DNA from: DATARH01 sp035504235
GTDB lineage: Bacteria > Pseudomonadota > Alphaproteobacteria > ATCC43930 > CGMCC-115725
Direction: 5' to 3'
Length of the DNA stretch: 64,000 nucleotides
Assembly (NCBI GenBank): GCA_035504235.1
Contig: DATJSH010000281.1
Coordinates: 1-64,000, forward strand
Shown: one piece after another, positions 38,607-46,481 of the stretch
Layout: each line of letters begins with the position of its first letter
Position numbering within the stretch: the stretch's first letter is position 1
Program-made: the position numbers and the translations under genes
Notes under the pieces: generated by a model
Told to the model about the DNA's origin: nothing
The model's database searches: none
Seen by the model: only the letters and a program-made list of their open reading frames with translations

Positions 38607-38661
38607 CAGCGCCTCCTTCGCGCACAAAGAGATAACGCGCGGCGCGGCATCAATACCAGCG

Positions 38662-39849
38662 CTATTTTACAGGGTTGCTTGTCGCCAGCGTCGCGGCCCA
38701 CTGCTCGTCCGAAGCCGCCACCGGCTCCTCGATCATCCGCTCGGGAATCTCCCAGACAATCGCCCGGGGCGGGGTTTTCTGGAATTCGGGCTTGGCAAAA
38801 TAGGTGATCGCGGCATTGGCCACCCCACCGTTATCTTCGGCGTGGTTCTCAACCGGGGAGCCAAGCGCCAGCGAGAGGAACGGCACGAAATTGGCCCGGC
38901 GCGAGAATGAGGTGCCGATCACCGCGAGCTCCGGTGCCGGCGTCTCGTCGAGAAGCCCGACATTGGCGGCCGCGGACTCGGCGATCACGGTCGGCGCTTC
39001 CTGGTCGCCGTGCGGGCGCAGCGGGTACGGCACGTTGTCGAGCCCGGCGAGCCGAATCAGATCGCCGACCCGTTCGTGCTCCGGATCCGAGGTGACCTCG
39101 AACTCGGCCTTTTGCGTCGGCGCAAGGCCCGCCGCCTTCACCCCCGCGGCGATCGCGGCGGCGGCGGTCTTGGCGCCGCGTTCGTTCCAATGCGTGTCGG
39201 TACGGTAATAGCGGTCGCCGCCCTCCGCGTTCATCGGCCCCAGCAGATCGACGACATCGATCCCAGCGGATTTGAGGCGGGTCTCGAAATCGCCGAGCCG
39301 GCCGGCGATCGCCGGCGGCCGCTCGACGCCGCACAAATCGGCCGATTGGACGCGCGACTTGTCGGGCACCGGTGCGACCACCAACCCGATGTTGCGGCTC
39401 TTCAGATAGGCCGCGACCTCCTCGACCATGCGGATATGTTTCGCGGCGTTGCCGAGGCGGTCATGGTTCAGCGCCAGCTCGTCGGTGAGAAACAGCCAGT
39501 TGTCGCAGCCGCGTCTCACCCGCGCACCGAGATCGCCGGTGAGCATGTACGACGTCACCCGGTCGAAGGTCACCAGTGGCGTTTCAAGCGGGCTGGCGTG
39601 CTGCAGGAAGTCGCCGACCGCATTCGTGGTCCTGCCGTCGACGGCTGCCGACCACGTGATGTCCTTGGCCGGCAGTCCGGCGCGCTTGAAAACGAGCGTA
39701 TAGAGGCTGGTCGCCAGCCCGATGGCGAGGATCGCCAGCAGCGCCGCGCCGGGCAGCATCAAAGGACGGATCCGCAACGGCATCGCCCCGACGAATGACC
39801 CCCTGCCCGGCGAACCGGTTGGCGCAAGCGGATCGACCGGGATTGTCAT
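38662..39849 (-). CDS. wssI: AlgJ/AlgX-like polysaccharide O-acetyltransferase (WssI-like)
   Basis: A 395 aa membrane-anchored periplasmic protein with an SGNH-like acetyltransferase domain. Seen: one helix (about residues 29-53), then the AlgJ/AlgX core with RGCDNWLFL, VVAPVPDKSRVQS, RYYRTDTHWNERG (Asp218, His220) and VIGTSFSRRANF (nucleophile Ser314). Such enzymes receive acetyl groups from an MBOAT partner and put them on the polymer. It starts 9 bp after the MBOAT gene. In a cellulose operon the best reading is cellulose O-acetylation as in the Pseudomonas wss cluster; AlgX-type family members acting on alginate are the alternative homologues. Confidence 0.82.
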   Translation of the reverse strand: MTIPVDPLAPTGSPGRGSFVGAMPLRIRPLMLPGAALLAILAIGLATSLYTLVFKRAGLPAKDITWSAAVDGRTTNAVGDFLQHASPLETPLVTFDRVTSYMLTGDLGARVRRGCDNWLFLTDELALNHDRLGNAAKHIRMVEEVAAYLKSRNIGLVVAPVPDKSRVQSADLCGVERPPAIAGRLGDFETRLKSAGIDVVDLLGPMNAEGGDRYYRTDTHWNERGAKTAAAAIAAGVKAAGLAPTQKAEFEVTSDPEHERVGDLIRLAGLDNVPYPLRPHGDQEAPTVIAESAAANVGLLDETPAPELAVIGTSFSRRANFVPFLSLALGSPVENHAEDNGGVANAAITYFAKPEFQKTPPRAIVWEIPERMIEEPVAASDEQWAATLATSNPVK

Positions 39850-39858
39850 CGCCCCGCC

Positions 39859-41268
39859 TTAAAACTGAAAATACAGGAAGGGCACTGTTTGGTGGCCCAT
39901 CATCACCGCGATCGCGTAAAGGAAGAGGGCGATCGGCCACAACGCTTCCCACCACTCGCCGGTATTCTCGAAGCGCGGGAAGAATCGGACCTTCACCGCC
40001 GGCCAGAACACCACCGCCGCGGCGATGCCCATCCACAGCCAAAGCAGCGGCCGCATCACCAGGATCATCTGATCGCTCATCGCGAAGCCGTTGAGGCCGA
40101 CCTGGCCCGACAGCATCGCCACCGTGCCGTCCCAGCTCGTCGCGCGGAACGGCGTCCAGGCGAACAGCACCGTCAGCAAGGTCAGCGGATAGGACAGCGC
40201 GCTCGGCCACCACAATCGGCGTTGGCCCCAGAACCGGGCGATGGCCAACGCGACGCCGTGGATGACGCCCCACAGCAGGAACGACCAGCTCGCGCCGTGC
40301 CACAGCCCGCCGATCGCCATCGTCAGGAACAGATTGGTGTAGGTGCGCACGTCGCCGTGGCGGTTGCCGCCCAGCGAAATGTAGAGATAATCGCGCAGCC
40401 AGGTCGACAGGCTGATATGCCAACGCCGCCAGAAATCCTGGATGGTCACCGCCAGGTAGGGGTCGCGGAAGTTTTCGGGGTACTTGAACCCGAGCATGCG
40501 GCCGAGGCCGATCGCCATCGCGCTGTAGCCGGCGAAGTCGAAGAAGATCTGGAACGCGAAGCAGACATTGCCAAGCCAGGCGTCGACAAAGGTCGGGTGC
40601 GCGAGGCCGAATGCCGCTTCGACCACCGGCGCCAGCGTATCGGCGATCAGCACCTTGACCGCAAAGCCGAGCATGAAGCGGCGCGCGCCGATCGACATGT
40701 CCTCGAAGGTGAGCTGCCGCTCGATGAGCGCCTTGTCGACCCAGGAATAGCGGATGATCGGGCCGGCGATCAGATGCGGGAACATGTCGAGGTAGGCGGC
40801 GAAGCTGACAAAGCTCGGTTCGGCCATGACCGTGCGGCGGCGCACGTCGATCAGATATGACACCGACTGCAGCACCGTGAACGACAGCGCGATCGGCAGG
40901 ATTACATTGCTCCACGGGATCGGCCCCAGCGCCAGCGCCTGCAGTGCGCCGCTTGCCGTGTGCACCAGGAGATTGGCGTATTTGAACCAGCAGAGGCAGC
41001 CGACGATCGCGACGATGCCGCCGGCCAGCATAAGCCGCTCGCGGCGGTCGTCAGCGCGTTGCGTGGCGCGCTCGATCTCGCGGCCGAGAAACCAGGCGAT
41101 AAAGGTGATGCCGACGATCAGCAGCAGGAAGACCGGCTTCCACCAAGCGTAGAACATCCAGCTGCCAAGGCACAGCGTCGCATTCCGCGCGCTGCCTGGC
41201 GTCGCCACATACGCGATGAAGAACAGCGGCAGAAACAGCGCCAGAAATTCGATCGACGAGAAGACCAT
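39859..41268 (-). CDS. wssH: MBOAT acyltransferase, AlgI/WssH-like
   Basis: A 469 aa polytopic protein that moves acetyl groups across the inner membrane for polymer O-acetylation. Seen: MVFSSIEFLALFLPLFFIAY, WFKYANLL, FPHLIAGPIIRY, DFWRRWHISLSTWLRDYLYI (His284) and AIGGLWHGASWSF with the catalytic His324, all standard for the AlgI branch of MBOAT enzymes. Length is that of AlgI/WssH. It lies between AlgF-like and AlgJ/AlgX-like genes, completing the acetylation trio. Confidence 0.93.
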   Translation of the reverse strand: MVFSSIEFLALFLPLFFIAYVATPGSARNATLCLGSWMFYAWWKPVFLLLIVGITFIAWFLGREIERATQRADDRRERLMLAGGIVAIVGCLCWFKYANLLVHTASGALQALALGPIPWSNVILPIALSFTVLQSVSYLIDVRRRTVMAEPSFVSFAAYLDMFPHLIAGPIIRYSWVDKALIERQLTFEDMSIGARRFMLGFAVKVLIADTLAPVVEAAFGLAHPTFVDAWLGNVCFAFQIFFDFAGYSAMAIGLGRMLGFKYPENFRDPYLAVTIQDFWRRWHISLSTWLRDYLYISLGGNRHGDVRTYTNLFLTMAIGGLWHGASWSFLLWGVIHGVALAIARFWGQRRLWWPSALSYPLTLLTVLFAWTPFRATSWDGTVAMLSGQVGLNGFAMSDQMILVMRPLLWLWMGIAAAVVFWPAVKVRFFPRFENTGEWWEALWPIALFLYAIAVMMGHQTVPFLYFQF

Positions 41269-41286
41269 GGGACGCCGCGCCGATGT

Positions 41287-41997
41287 TTAGGGCCGGAACG
41301 GCGCCTGCTCGTCGCGCTGCGCGACAACCTGCGGACCCGGTTGGCCGGCGACGAGAAAGACGCTGTAGCGGTCGCCGGCATTGAGCTGGCCGAGCTTTGC
41401 CGGCACGGTCTGCGCCGGGTCGCCGCAAGCAACGCCGAGCGCGACATCCACCGGATTGACCAGTCGCCGGCCGAGCGCCCCCGGCACGATATCGGAGATG
41501 ACCGGTTGATGATTTTCACCCGCGACGAGCTGCGCCTTGGCGCAGTTCTTGTCGGCGTTGAAGAGCGCGAGCGAGGATTTGAGCGCATTGAAATCGCTCG
41601 GTGTTTCACGGAAGACGCTGAGCGCGATGCCGGCGCCGTCGGCGGTCACCGCGACGGTGACGAACTCGTTGGCGGCGAGGGTCACGTTGATCGGCTTGGT
41701 CGCCTCGCCGAGCTGCGCCGAGCCGGTGAGTGCCGCACCCGGCGTGACGGGATCGAACTCGCCGACGCGATGGGCATCATCCGCCGGGATCACGATCTTC
41801 GCCGCCGGCGAGACGATGGTTACCTCGCCGGGCGCCAGATTGACAAAGCGCAGATAGGCGACGCCATTCGGCGGGCCGCTTGGGTAGAGCCGCCCTTCCG
41901 CCGCGCTGGCGTGTCCCGGCTGTGCTGCGGCGATCGCCGCGATCAGTGCGAGGCCGTTGAGCATGCGGAGGGCGAACCGGATCGCGGTGGCGTTCAC
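41287..41997 (-). CDS. wssG: AlgF/WssG-like periplasmic acetylation protein
   Basis: A 236 aa secreted protein of the AlgF family, which assists acetyl transfer to the polymer. Seen: a signal peptide (to about GHASAA, residue 33), the AlgF opening EGRLYPSGPPNGVAYLRFVN, and the closing LNAGDRYSVFLV. The start is GTG, overlapping the stop of the upstream GDSH gene as GTGA, so it is translationally coupled. wssH follows 18 bp later. Confidence 0.82.
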   Translation of the reverse strand: MNATAIRFALRMLNGLALIAAIAAAQPGHASAAEGRLYPSGPPNGVAYLRFVNLAPGEVTIVSPAAKIVIPADDAHRVGEFDPVTPGAALTGSAQLGEATKPINVTLAANEFVTVAVTADGAGIALSVFRETPSDFNALKSSLALFNADKNCAKAQLVAGENHQPVISDIVPGALGRRLVNPVDVALGVACGDPAQTVPAKLGQLNAGDRYSVFLVAGQPGPQVVAQRDEQAPFRP

Positions 41998-42659
41998 GGC
42001 TTTCTCGCCAGCTGCATCTGCGGCACCATTTGGTCGAGCGCGGCCGCGATATCCGAGCCCCAGGCCCGGTAGCCCAAGTTCGTCAGATGTTGCCCGTCAA
42101 TCGTCGGCCACTCGCCCGGCTTCGAGAATTGCGTCGAATCGATAAACTTGCACGGCGCGACCGCGGTCGACAGGAATTCGGACATCTCCTTCACGCGATC
42201 GAAGGTCTTGTGATACGTGGTGCCTTCGCTGCCCCAGGGCGGTCCGACCCAGACGCAGGGAATGTCCTTCGCGGCGATGCGGCTGGTCAGCGCATGCACC
42301 TGTTGATAGACCCAGGCTTGCGGGAAAGCCTTTTGGCCGTAGCCGGCCATCGTGTCGCCCATCTCGACGAGCACAAGGTTGGGGTGCACCCGGTCGATGA
42401 CCGCGTCGATCTGATAGGTCGGGCTGCCGGGGAGGCGGTTGATCTGCGGCGCCGCCTTGCCGATGCGCTCAGCCTTGCCGCAGGAAACCGTAGTCGGGTA
42501 GACCCAATCGCCGGCATTGGCGCCGCACATGCCGAACGTGTCGACCTGAGCCCCCTGGGCGAGCAGATCGTCGTGCAGCGTGGTGATCAAATAATCGCGG
42601 GTCACCATGTGGCTGTCGCCGATCATCAATATCGTCAATCCCGCCAGAAGCGCATTCAT
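41994..42659 (-). CDS. GDSH-motif SGNH-like protein, paralogue 1 (possible WssF-like)
   Basis: A 221 aa protein with an SGNH-hydrolase-like frame: GDSH at 14-17, a Cys-containing loop FGMCGANAGDW, VWVGPPWGSEG, and the C-terminal pair DGQH (Asp188, His191). The usual block-III Asn is replaced (GDTMAGYG). It has no classical signal peptide; the hydrophobic N-terminus is the first strand. It starts at ATG 42659 after GAGGAGAAT and is coupled to the AlgF-like gene. The position matches wssF of the Pseudomonas wss operon, which has a similar length, so a role in supplying or removing acetyl groups is inferred. Confidence 0.65.
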   Translation of the reverse strand: MNALLAGLTILMIGDSHMVTRDYLITTLHDDLLAQGAQVDTFGMCGANAGDWVYPTTVSCGKAERIGKAAPQINRLPGSPTYQIDAVIDRVHPNLVLVEMGDTMAGYGQKAFPQAWVYQQVHALTSRIAAKDIPCVWVGPPWGSEGTTYHKTFDRVKEMSEFLSTAVAPCKFIDSTQFSKPGEWPTIDGQHLTNLGYRAWGSDIAAALDQMVPQMQLARKP

Positions 42660-42854
42660 AGCCGGCAATTCTCCTCAAACCTCGGACCCCTGCTGGGTCG
42701 CGTGGGGTAACCTATTCCCCCGCGGCGGTAAAGTAAGCGCCCCTCGCCTAAGTCATGGTTAACACCCTGGATTTCCGCCTCGGGCACAAAGCCACCGGAG
42801 TCATCGCAGGACTTGGCGACGGCGATTTGGTAATGCAATCAGATCGATGAGCAC

Positions 42855-43520
42855 TCAGCGTTGCGAGAGGATTTCGTGGGAGAGCCGCGCCGTCGCATCG
42901 GCAATGTCGGCGCCCCAGATGCGGTAGCTCTCGGGCGTCAGGTGCTCGCCGTCATACGTCGTCCACTCCCCGGGCTGGGAGAACTGCAGCGAGTCGACAT
43001 AGCGGCAGGGATAGACATTTTGCGACAGATACGCCGACAGTTCCTGCACGCGCGCGAAGGTTTTGTTCGACGTGCCGCCCTCCGAGCCCCACGGCGGGCC
43101 CACCCAGATGCAGGGCAGATGGCGCGCTTCGACCGGCTTCAGCATCTCCTGTATCTCGAAGGATATCCAGTCCTTGGGCAGCGCCGGAAGCGTGCCATAG
43201 CCGCCCATGTTGTCGCCGAGCTCGACGATCAACAAATTGGGGTGGTGCTCGTCGATGAGCTTTTCAAGCGACCAGGTCTTGACCTTGGGGCTGGTGTCGA
43301 CGATCGGCAGATCGGTGTTGTGGCGCTCGCCGCGGCCGCACGGCAGCTCGGTCTCTTTTACCCAGTCATCCGGCTGCGAACCGCAAACGCCATACGAATC
43401 GACAGTCGCGCCCAGATTGACCAAGTCAGCCTGTAGAGAACTTAAAAGAAAATCCTTGTTCGCCAGATGGCTGTCGCCAATCACCAAGACGACCAGTCCC
43501 GCGAGGGCGGCGTTGAGCAC
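42855..43520 (-). CDS. GDSH-motif SGNH-like protein, paralogue 2
   Basis: A 221 aa paralogue of its neighbours. Seen: VLVIGDSHLANKDF, YGVCGSQPDDW, VELGDNMGGYG (this copy alone keeps an Asn at block III), WVGPPWGSEGGT and YDGEHLTPESY. The start is GTG at 43520 with AAGGATC upstream. It is set off by gaps of 195 and 130 bp, so it may have its own promoter. The family is probably acyl-ester chemistry on the polymer or its precursor; the actual activity is unknown. Confidence 0.65.
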   Translation of the reverse strand: MLNAALAGLVVLVIGDSHLANKDFLLSSLQADLVNLGATVDSYGVCGSQPDDWVKETELPCGRGERHNTDLPIVDTSPKVKTWSLEKLIDEHHPNLLIVELGDNMGGYGTLPALPKDWISFEIQEMLKPVEARHLPCIWVGPPWGSEGGTSNKTFARVQELSAYLSQNVYPCRYVDSLQFSQPGEWTTYDGEHLTPESYRIWGADIADATARLSHEILSQR

Positions 43521-43650
43521 AGATCGATCCTTTTCTGCAGGGCGACGACAGCGACCGGATGCTGGAGCTTATGACAGACGGGCGATTAAGAAGCGGTTAG
43601 AACGATCCCTGGCCAAGCGATCCGCGGTCATTTGGCGCGGCCAGTGCCGG

Positions 43651-44310
43651 CTACTTGAGCTGGCCCTGCTGCTTCAGGCTGACCACGGCATTGGCGATAT
43701 CGTCACCCCACGCCTTGTAGCCCGTCGACGTCAGATGCTGGCCATCGGTTGTCGGCCACTGGCGCGGGTTGGTCTCGAATCTGAGGGAGTCGACATAGAC
43801 ACAGGGCGCGACCGACTGCGACAGGAACTGCGACAAGTCGCGCACGCGGTCGTCAGCCTTGTGGTAGGGCGAATTGGCCTCGCCATAGACCGGACCGACC
43901 CAAACGCAGGACGCGCCGGATGCATGGATTCGCATCGCCAGCGCGTGCGTCTGATCGTAAATCCACGCCTTCGGCAGTGACGGCGAGCCATAGCCGCCCA
44001 TCGCGTCCGCCGCTTCGACGATCACCAGATTGGGGTGGTGCTTGGCGAGCAGATCGTTGATCTGCCAAGTGTATTCCTGCTTCCCGTTGGTCGCCTGCGT
44101 GGGATTGTTGCCGTGCCGTTCGCCGGTGCCGCACGATACGGTCGTCCTTTCGAGCCACGCATCGGGGCTGGCGCCGCACATGCCGTAGCTGTCGACTTGC
44201 GCCCCCTGCGCCAGAAGCGCGTCATGCAGCGACGAAATCAGATAGCTCGGCCCGGCCATATGGCTGTCGCCCAGGACCAGGATCACCATTCCGGCAAGCG
44301 CCCCGTTCAT
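43651..44310 (-). CDS. GDSH-motif SGNH-like protein, paralogue 3
   Basis: A 219 aa paralogue. Seen: VLVLGDSHMAGPSY, YGMCGASPDAW, VEAADAMGGYG (block-III Asn and the preceding Gly both lost), VWVGPVYGEANSPYHK and TDGQHLTSTGY. A perfect GGAGGAACG precedes ATG 44310. It is the first of the three in transcription order, 176 bp after the barrel gene. Paralogues 1 and 3 look closer to each other (LLAQGAQVD, shared) than to 2. Confidence 0.65.
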   Translation of the reverse strand: MNGALAGMVILVLGDSHMAGPSYLISSLHDALLAQGAQVDSYGMCGASPDAWLERTTVSCGTGERHGNNPTQATNGKQEYTWQINDLLAKHHPNLVIVEAADAMGGYGSPSLPKAWIYDQTHALAMRIHASGASCVWVGPVYGEANSPYHKADDRVRDLSQFLSQSVAPCVYVDSLRFETNPRQWPTTDGQHLTSTGYKAWGDDIANAVVSLKQQGQLK

Positions 44311-44486
44311 CGTTCCTCCTGCGCACCGAGTGTAGCCACGTCTCGATATGCCGTGCCGGCGTCGAAAAATAATTAACGCGGGTGGCCGCGCAAGCGAACA
44401 ATTGCCCCAGTGAGGTCCGGCTCGATTGCCGGTAGGCCGGCTGCGACAAAATGCTTTCGGCCGAAGCCGAGCCCCCGAGCAGCGCG

Positions 44487-46481
44487 CTACAGGTGGCTCA
44501 TCGGCATGTCGCGTGCCGCGATCGACTCCGGATCGTTCTTGATCGCCACCGGCGCAAACCAGTCGAAGGTCTTGCGCAGATAAACCTGAACGATGCCTTC
44601 CGTGTACGCTTCGCCGTTGTTCAGGCTTCCCGCGGCCCCAACGGTGAGCGTCGGATCGATCGCGTATTCAACCTGGCCTTTGAGGTTGTAGCCGAACCCG
44701 GTCGAATGGATGCCGGGGAGAAAGGCGTTGAAGGGTGTGGAGGCTTCGAGGACCGCCTGAGCGTTCGGATTGATGGGGAAGGTCGGGCTCGAATTCTCGT
44801 TGAAATGCTGCACGCCAACCGTCGCCGACGCGAGATAGCTCCATGGCCCATTGTGACCGGTGAACTCGACCGGGAAGCCCAGCCCCTCGAAATCCTGCGG
44901 GCTGAAATAGCCGCCCTGGCCGTAGCTGAACCCGTTCAGGTTCTTGTCGTAGCCAGTGTAGTAAAGCGACACGCCGACCCTGAGCGCCCAGTCATCCGTC
45001 TTCAACGGCCGGAAATAGGCGCCGACCAGGGCGTCGACCGCGGTATTGCGGGCGACATTGGTGCCGTCGAGCCAGGAATACCCGGCGCTGGCGTATGCGC
45101 CGACCGACTGGTTGTCGTAAAAAACCGACACGTGCGGGCCGGTCCGCACTACACCGCCCCACAGCGTGTTGGTGCCGAGGGCGCCCGGCGCCACGGTGTT
45201 CGCGAGCGAGAAGTTCGTGCGGGTGCCGGCATAGGAGAGCACGCTGTCGGTCACCGCCTGCCGCTGCCCCTCGATGCGCAGGCTCAGCGTGCCGTCGAGG
45301 AATTTCGGCAGATAGGCAACGTCGCCGATCAGGTTGGTCACCGGGAAGCCCAGCGGTGTGGTGCCCAGTTGGCCGTAGAAATCCTGGAACGTGTAGCTGC
45401 CGGAAATACCGACGCCGCTGGCATGCTGGTCGCCTGCGGAAATCGCGCCCAGCCCGATCGGATAGGTCAGCGGGTTGGCGCCAAACTGGCCGAGATTGCC
45501 GTTGGCCGGCGTTCCGGCTTCGAGATAGACCGGGATGACGTCGATGCGCGCGGTCCCGGTGTACCACGGCGAGAACGCCGCCTCGACCGGCACGCCGAAT
45601 TCATCGAGCCTACTGGTTCCTTCCGTGCCGTTGCGGGTTCGGTAACCGAAGCCGGCGATCAGCGACGGATTGGCTGCCGTCTCGAGCCGCATCAGATCGC
45701 GGTCGATGTCCATTTCCAGCGTATCGGTGACCGAATATGGCTTCAGCGACCCAAGCGGCTGGTAACCGGCGATCGGAGGCGGCGCTTCGAGCTCCACCTG
45801 CGCGACCTGCACCGCCTGGGCGGTCATGCCGAGATCGTTCGATCCGACCGAAGCCGCGACCTGCGGCGGGGTATCGCTGTCGGAGACGGTGGTTTGCGGC
45901 AGCGACGCAACCTGGACCGCGCGCGCCGCCTCGGCCAGCTTGGGGCCGGGAATAATGTGCAGCGGCGGCGCTGCGGGTGGGGAGATGGGTGCCGCGGGGT
46001 TGTTGGCCGGGTTGACATCGTCGCCGTCTACCGAAGCGACGAGCCTTGGAGCCGAAGCCCTCGGCGGCGGCACGGCGGCCGGTGGAGCAGGAACATCGGC
46101 GAGCGTGACGGTCGCCGGCTTTGCCGCCGGCGCCGCGGAAGAAGTCGCCGTCGGTTGTCCGAGCGCGGCGGCGAGCTCTGCCGCGCGCGTATCGCCAGGC
46201 GCAAGCTGGCGCAACCGGCCAAAGAATTGCTCGGCGCCGATGCGGTCGCCCCGCTGCAGCGCCAGCATGCCCCGTTGGTACAGCGCATCCGGCTGGTCGG
46301 GGTTGAGGGCAAGCACCTTGTCGAGGATTTCGCCGACGACATCGGGGCGATGCTGCTCGCGCCAGTAATTCGCCTGCGCGAGCATCGCCTGCTCGCTGGG
46401 ATCGGTGGCAAGGGCAACCCCCGCCGGCAAGGCGACGGACAGCAGCAGCCCCATGGCGAGCGAACCGGCAGAGCGTCTCAT
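44487..46481 (-). CDS. bcsC: BcsC-type outer-membrane barrel protein with short TPR region
   Basis: A 664 aa secreted protein: signal peptide (to about ALATD, residue 27), two TPR-like units (about 30-108), a Pro/Ala-rich linker (about 110-200), then a beta-rich domain with the BcsC C-terminal layout, including GTARIDVIPVYLEAG, GVGISGSYTFQDFYGQLG and GYDKNLNGFSYGQGGYFSPQ. It is the predicted cellulose export pore. Its ATG overlaps the stop of the TPR gene (ATGA). The N-terminal 80 residues are clearly homologous to the N-terminus of that neighbour (about 33 of 79 identical), so this is not just the broken-off end of one gene. Confidence 0.85.
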   Translation of the reverse strand: MRRSAGSLAMGLLLSVALPAGVALATDPSEQAMLAQANYWREQHRPDVVGEILDKVLALNPDQPDALYQRGMLALQRGDRIGAEQFFGRLRQLAPGDTRAAELAAALGQPTATSSAAPAAKPATVTLADVPAPPAAVPPPRASAPRLVASVDGDDVNPANNPAAPISPPAAPPLHIIPGPKLAEAARAVQVASLPQTTVSDSDTPPQVAASVGSNDLGMTAQAVQVAQVELEAPPPIAGYQPLGSLKPYSVTDTLEMDIDRDLMRLETAANPSLIAGFGYRTRNGTEGTSRLDEFGVPVEAAFSPWYTGTARIDVIPVYLEAGTPANGNLGQFGANPLTYPIGLGAISAGDQHASGVGISGSYTFQDFYGQLGTTPLGFPVTNLIGDVAYLPKFLDGTLSLRIEGQRQAVTDSVLSYAGTRTNFSLANTVAPGALGTNTLWGGVVRTGPHVSVFYDNQSVGAYASAGYSWLDGTNVARNTAVDALVGAYFRPLKTDDWALRVGVSLYYTGYDKNLNGFSYGQGGYFSPQDFEGLGFPVEFTGHNGPWSYLASATVGVQHFNENSSPTFPINPNAQAVLEASTPFNAFLPGIHSTGFGYNLKGQVEYAIDPTLTVGAAGSLNNGEAYTEGIVQVYLRKTFDWFAPVAIKNDPESIAARDMPMSHL

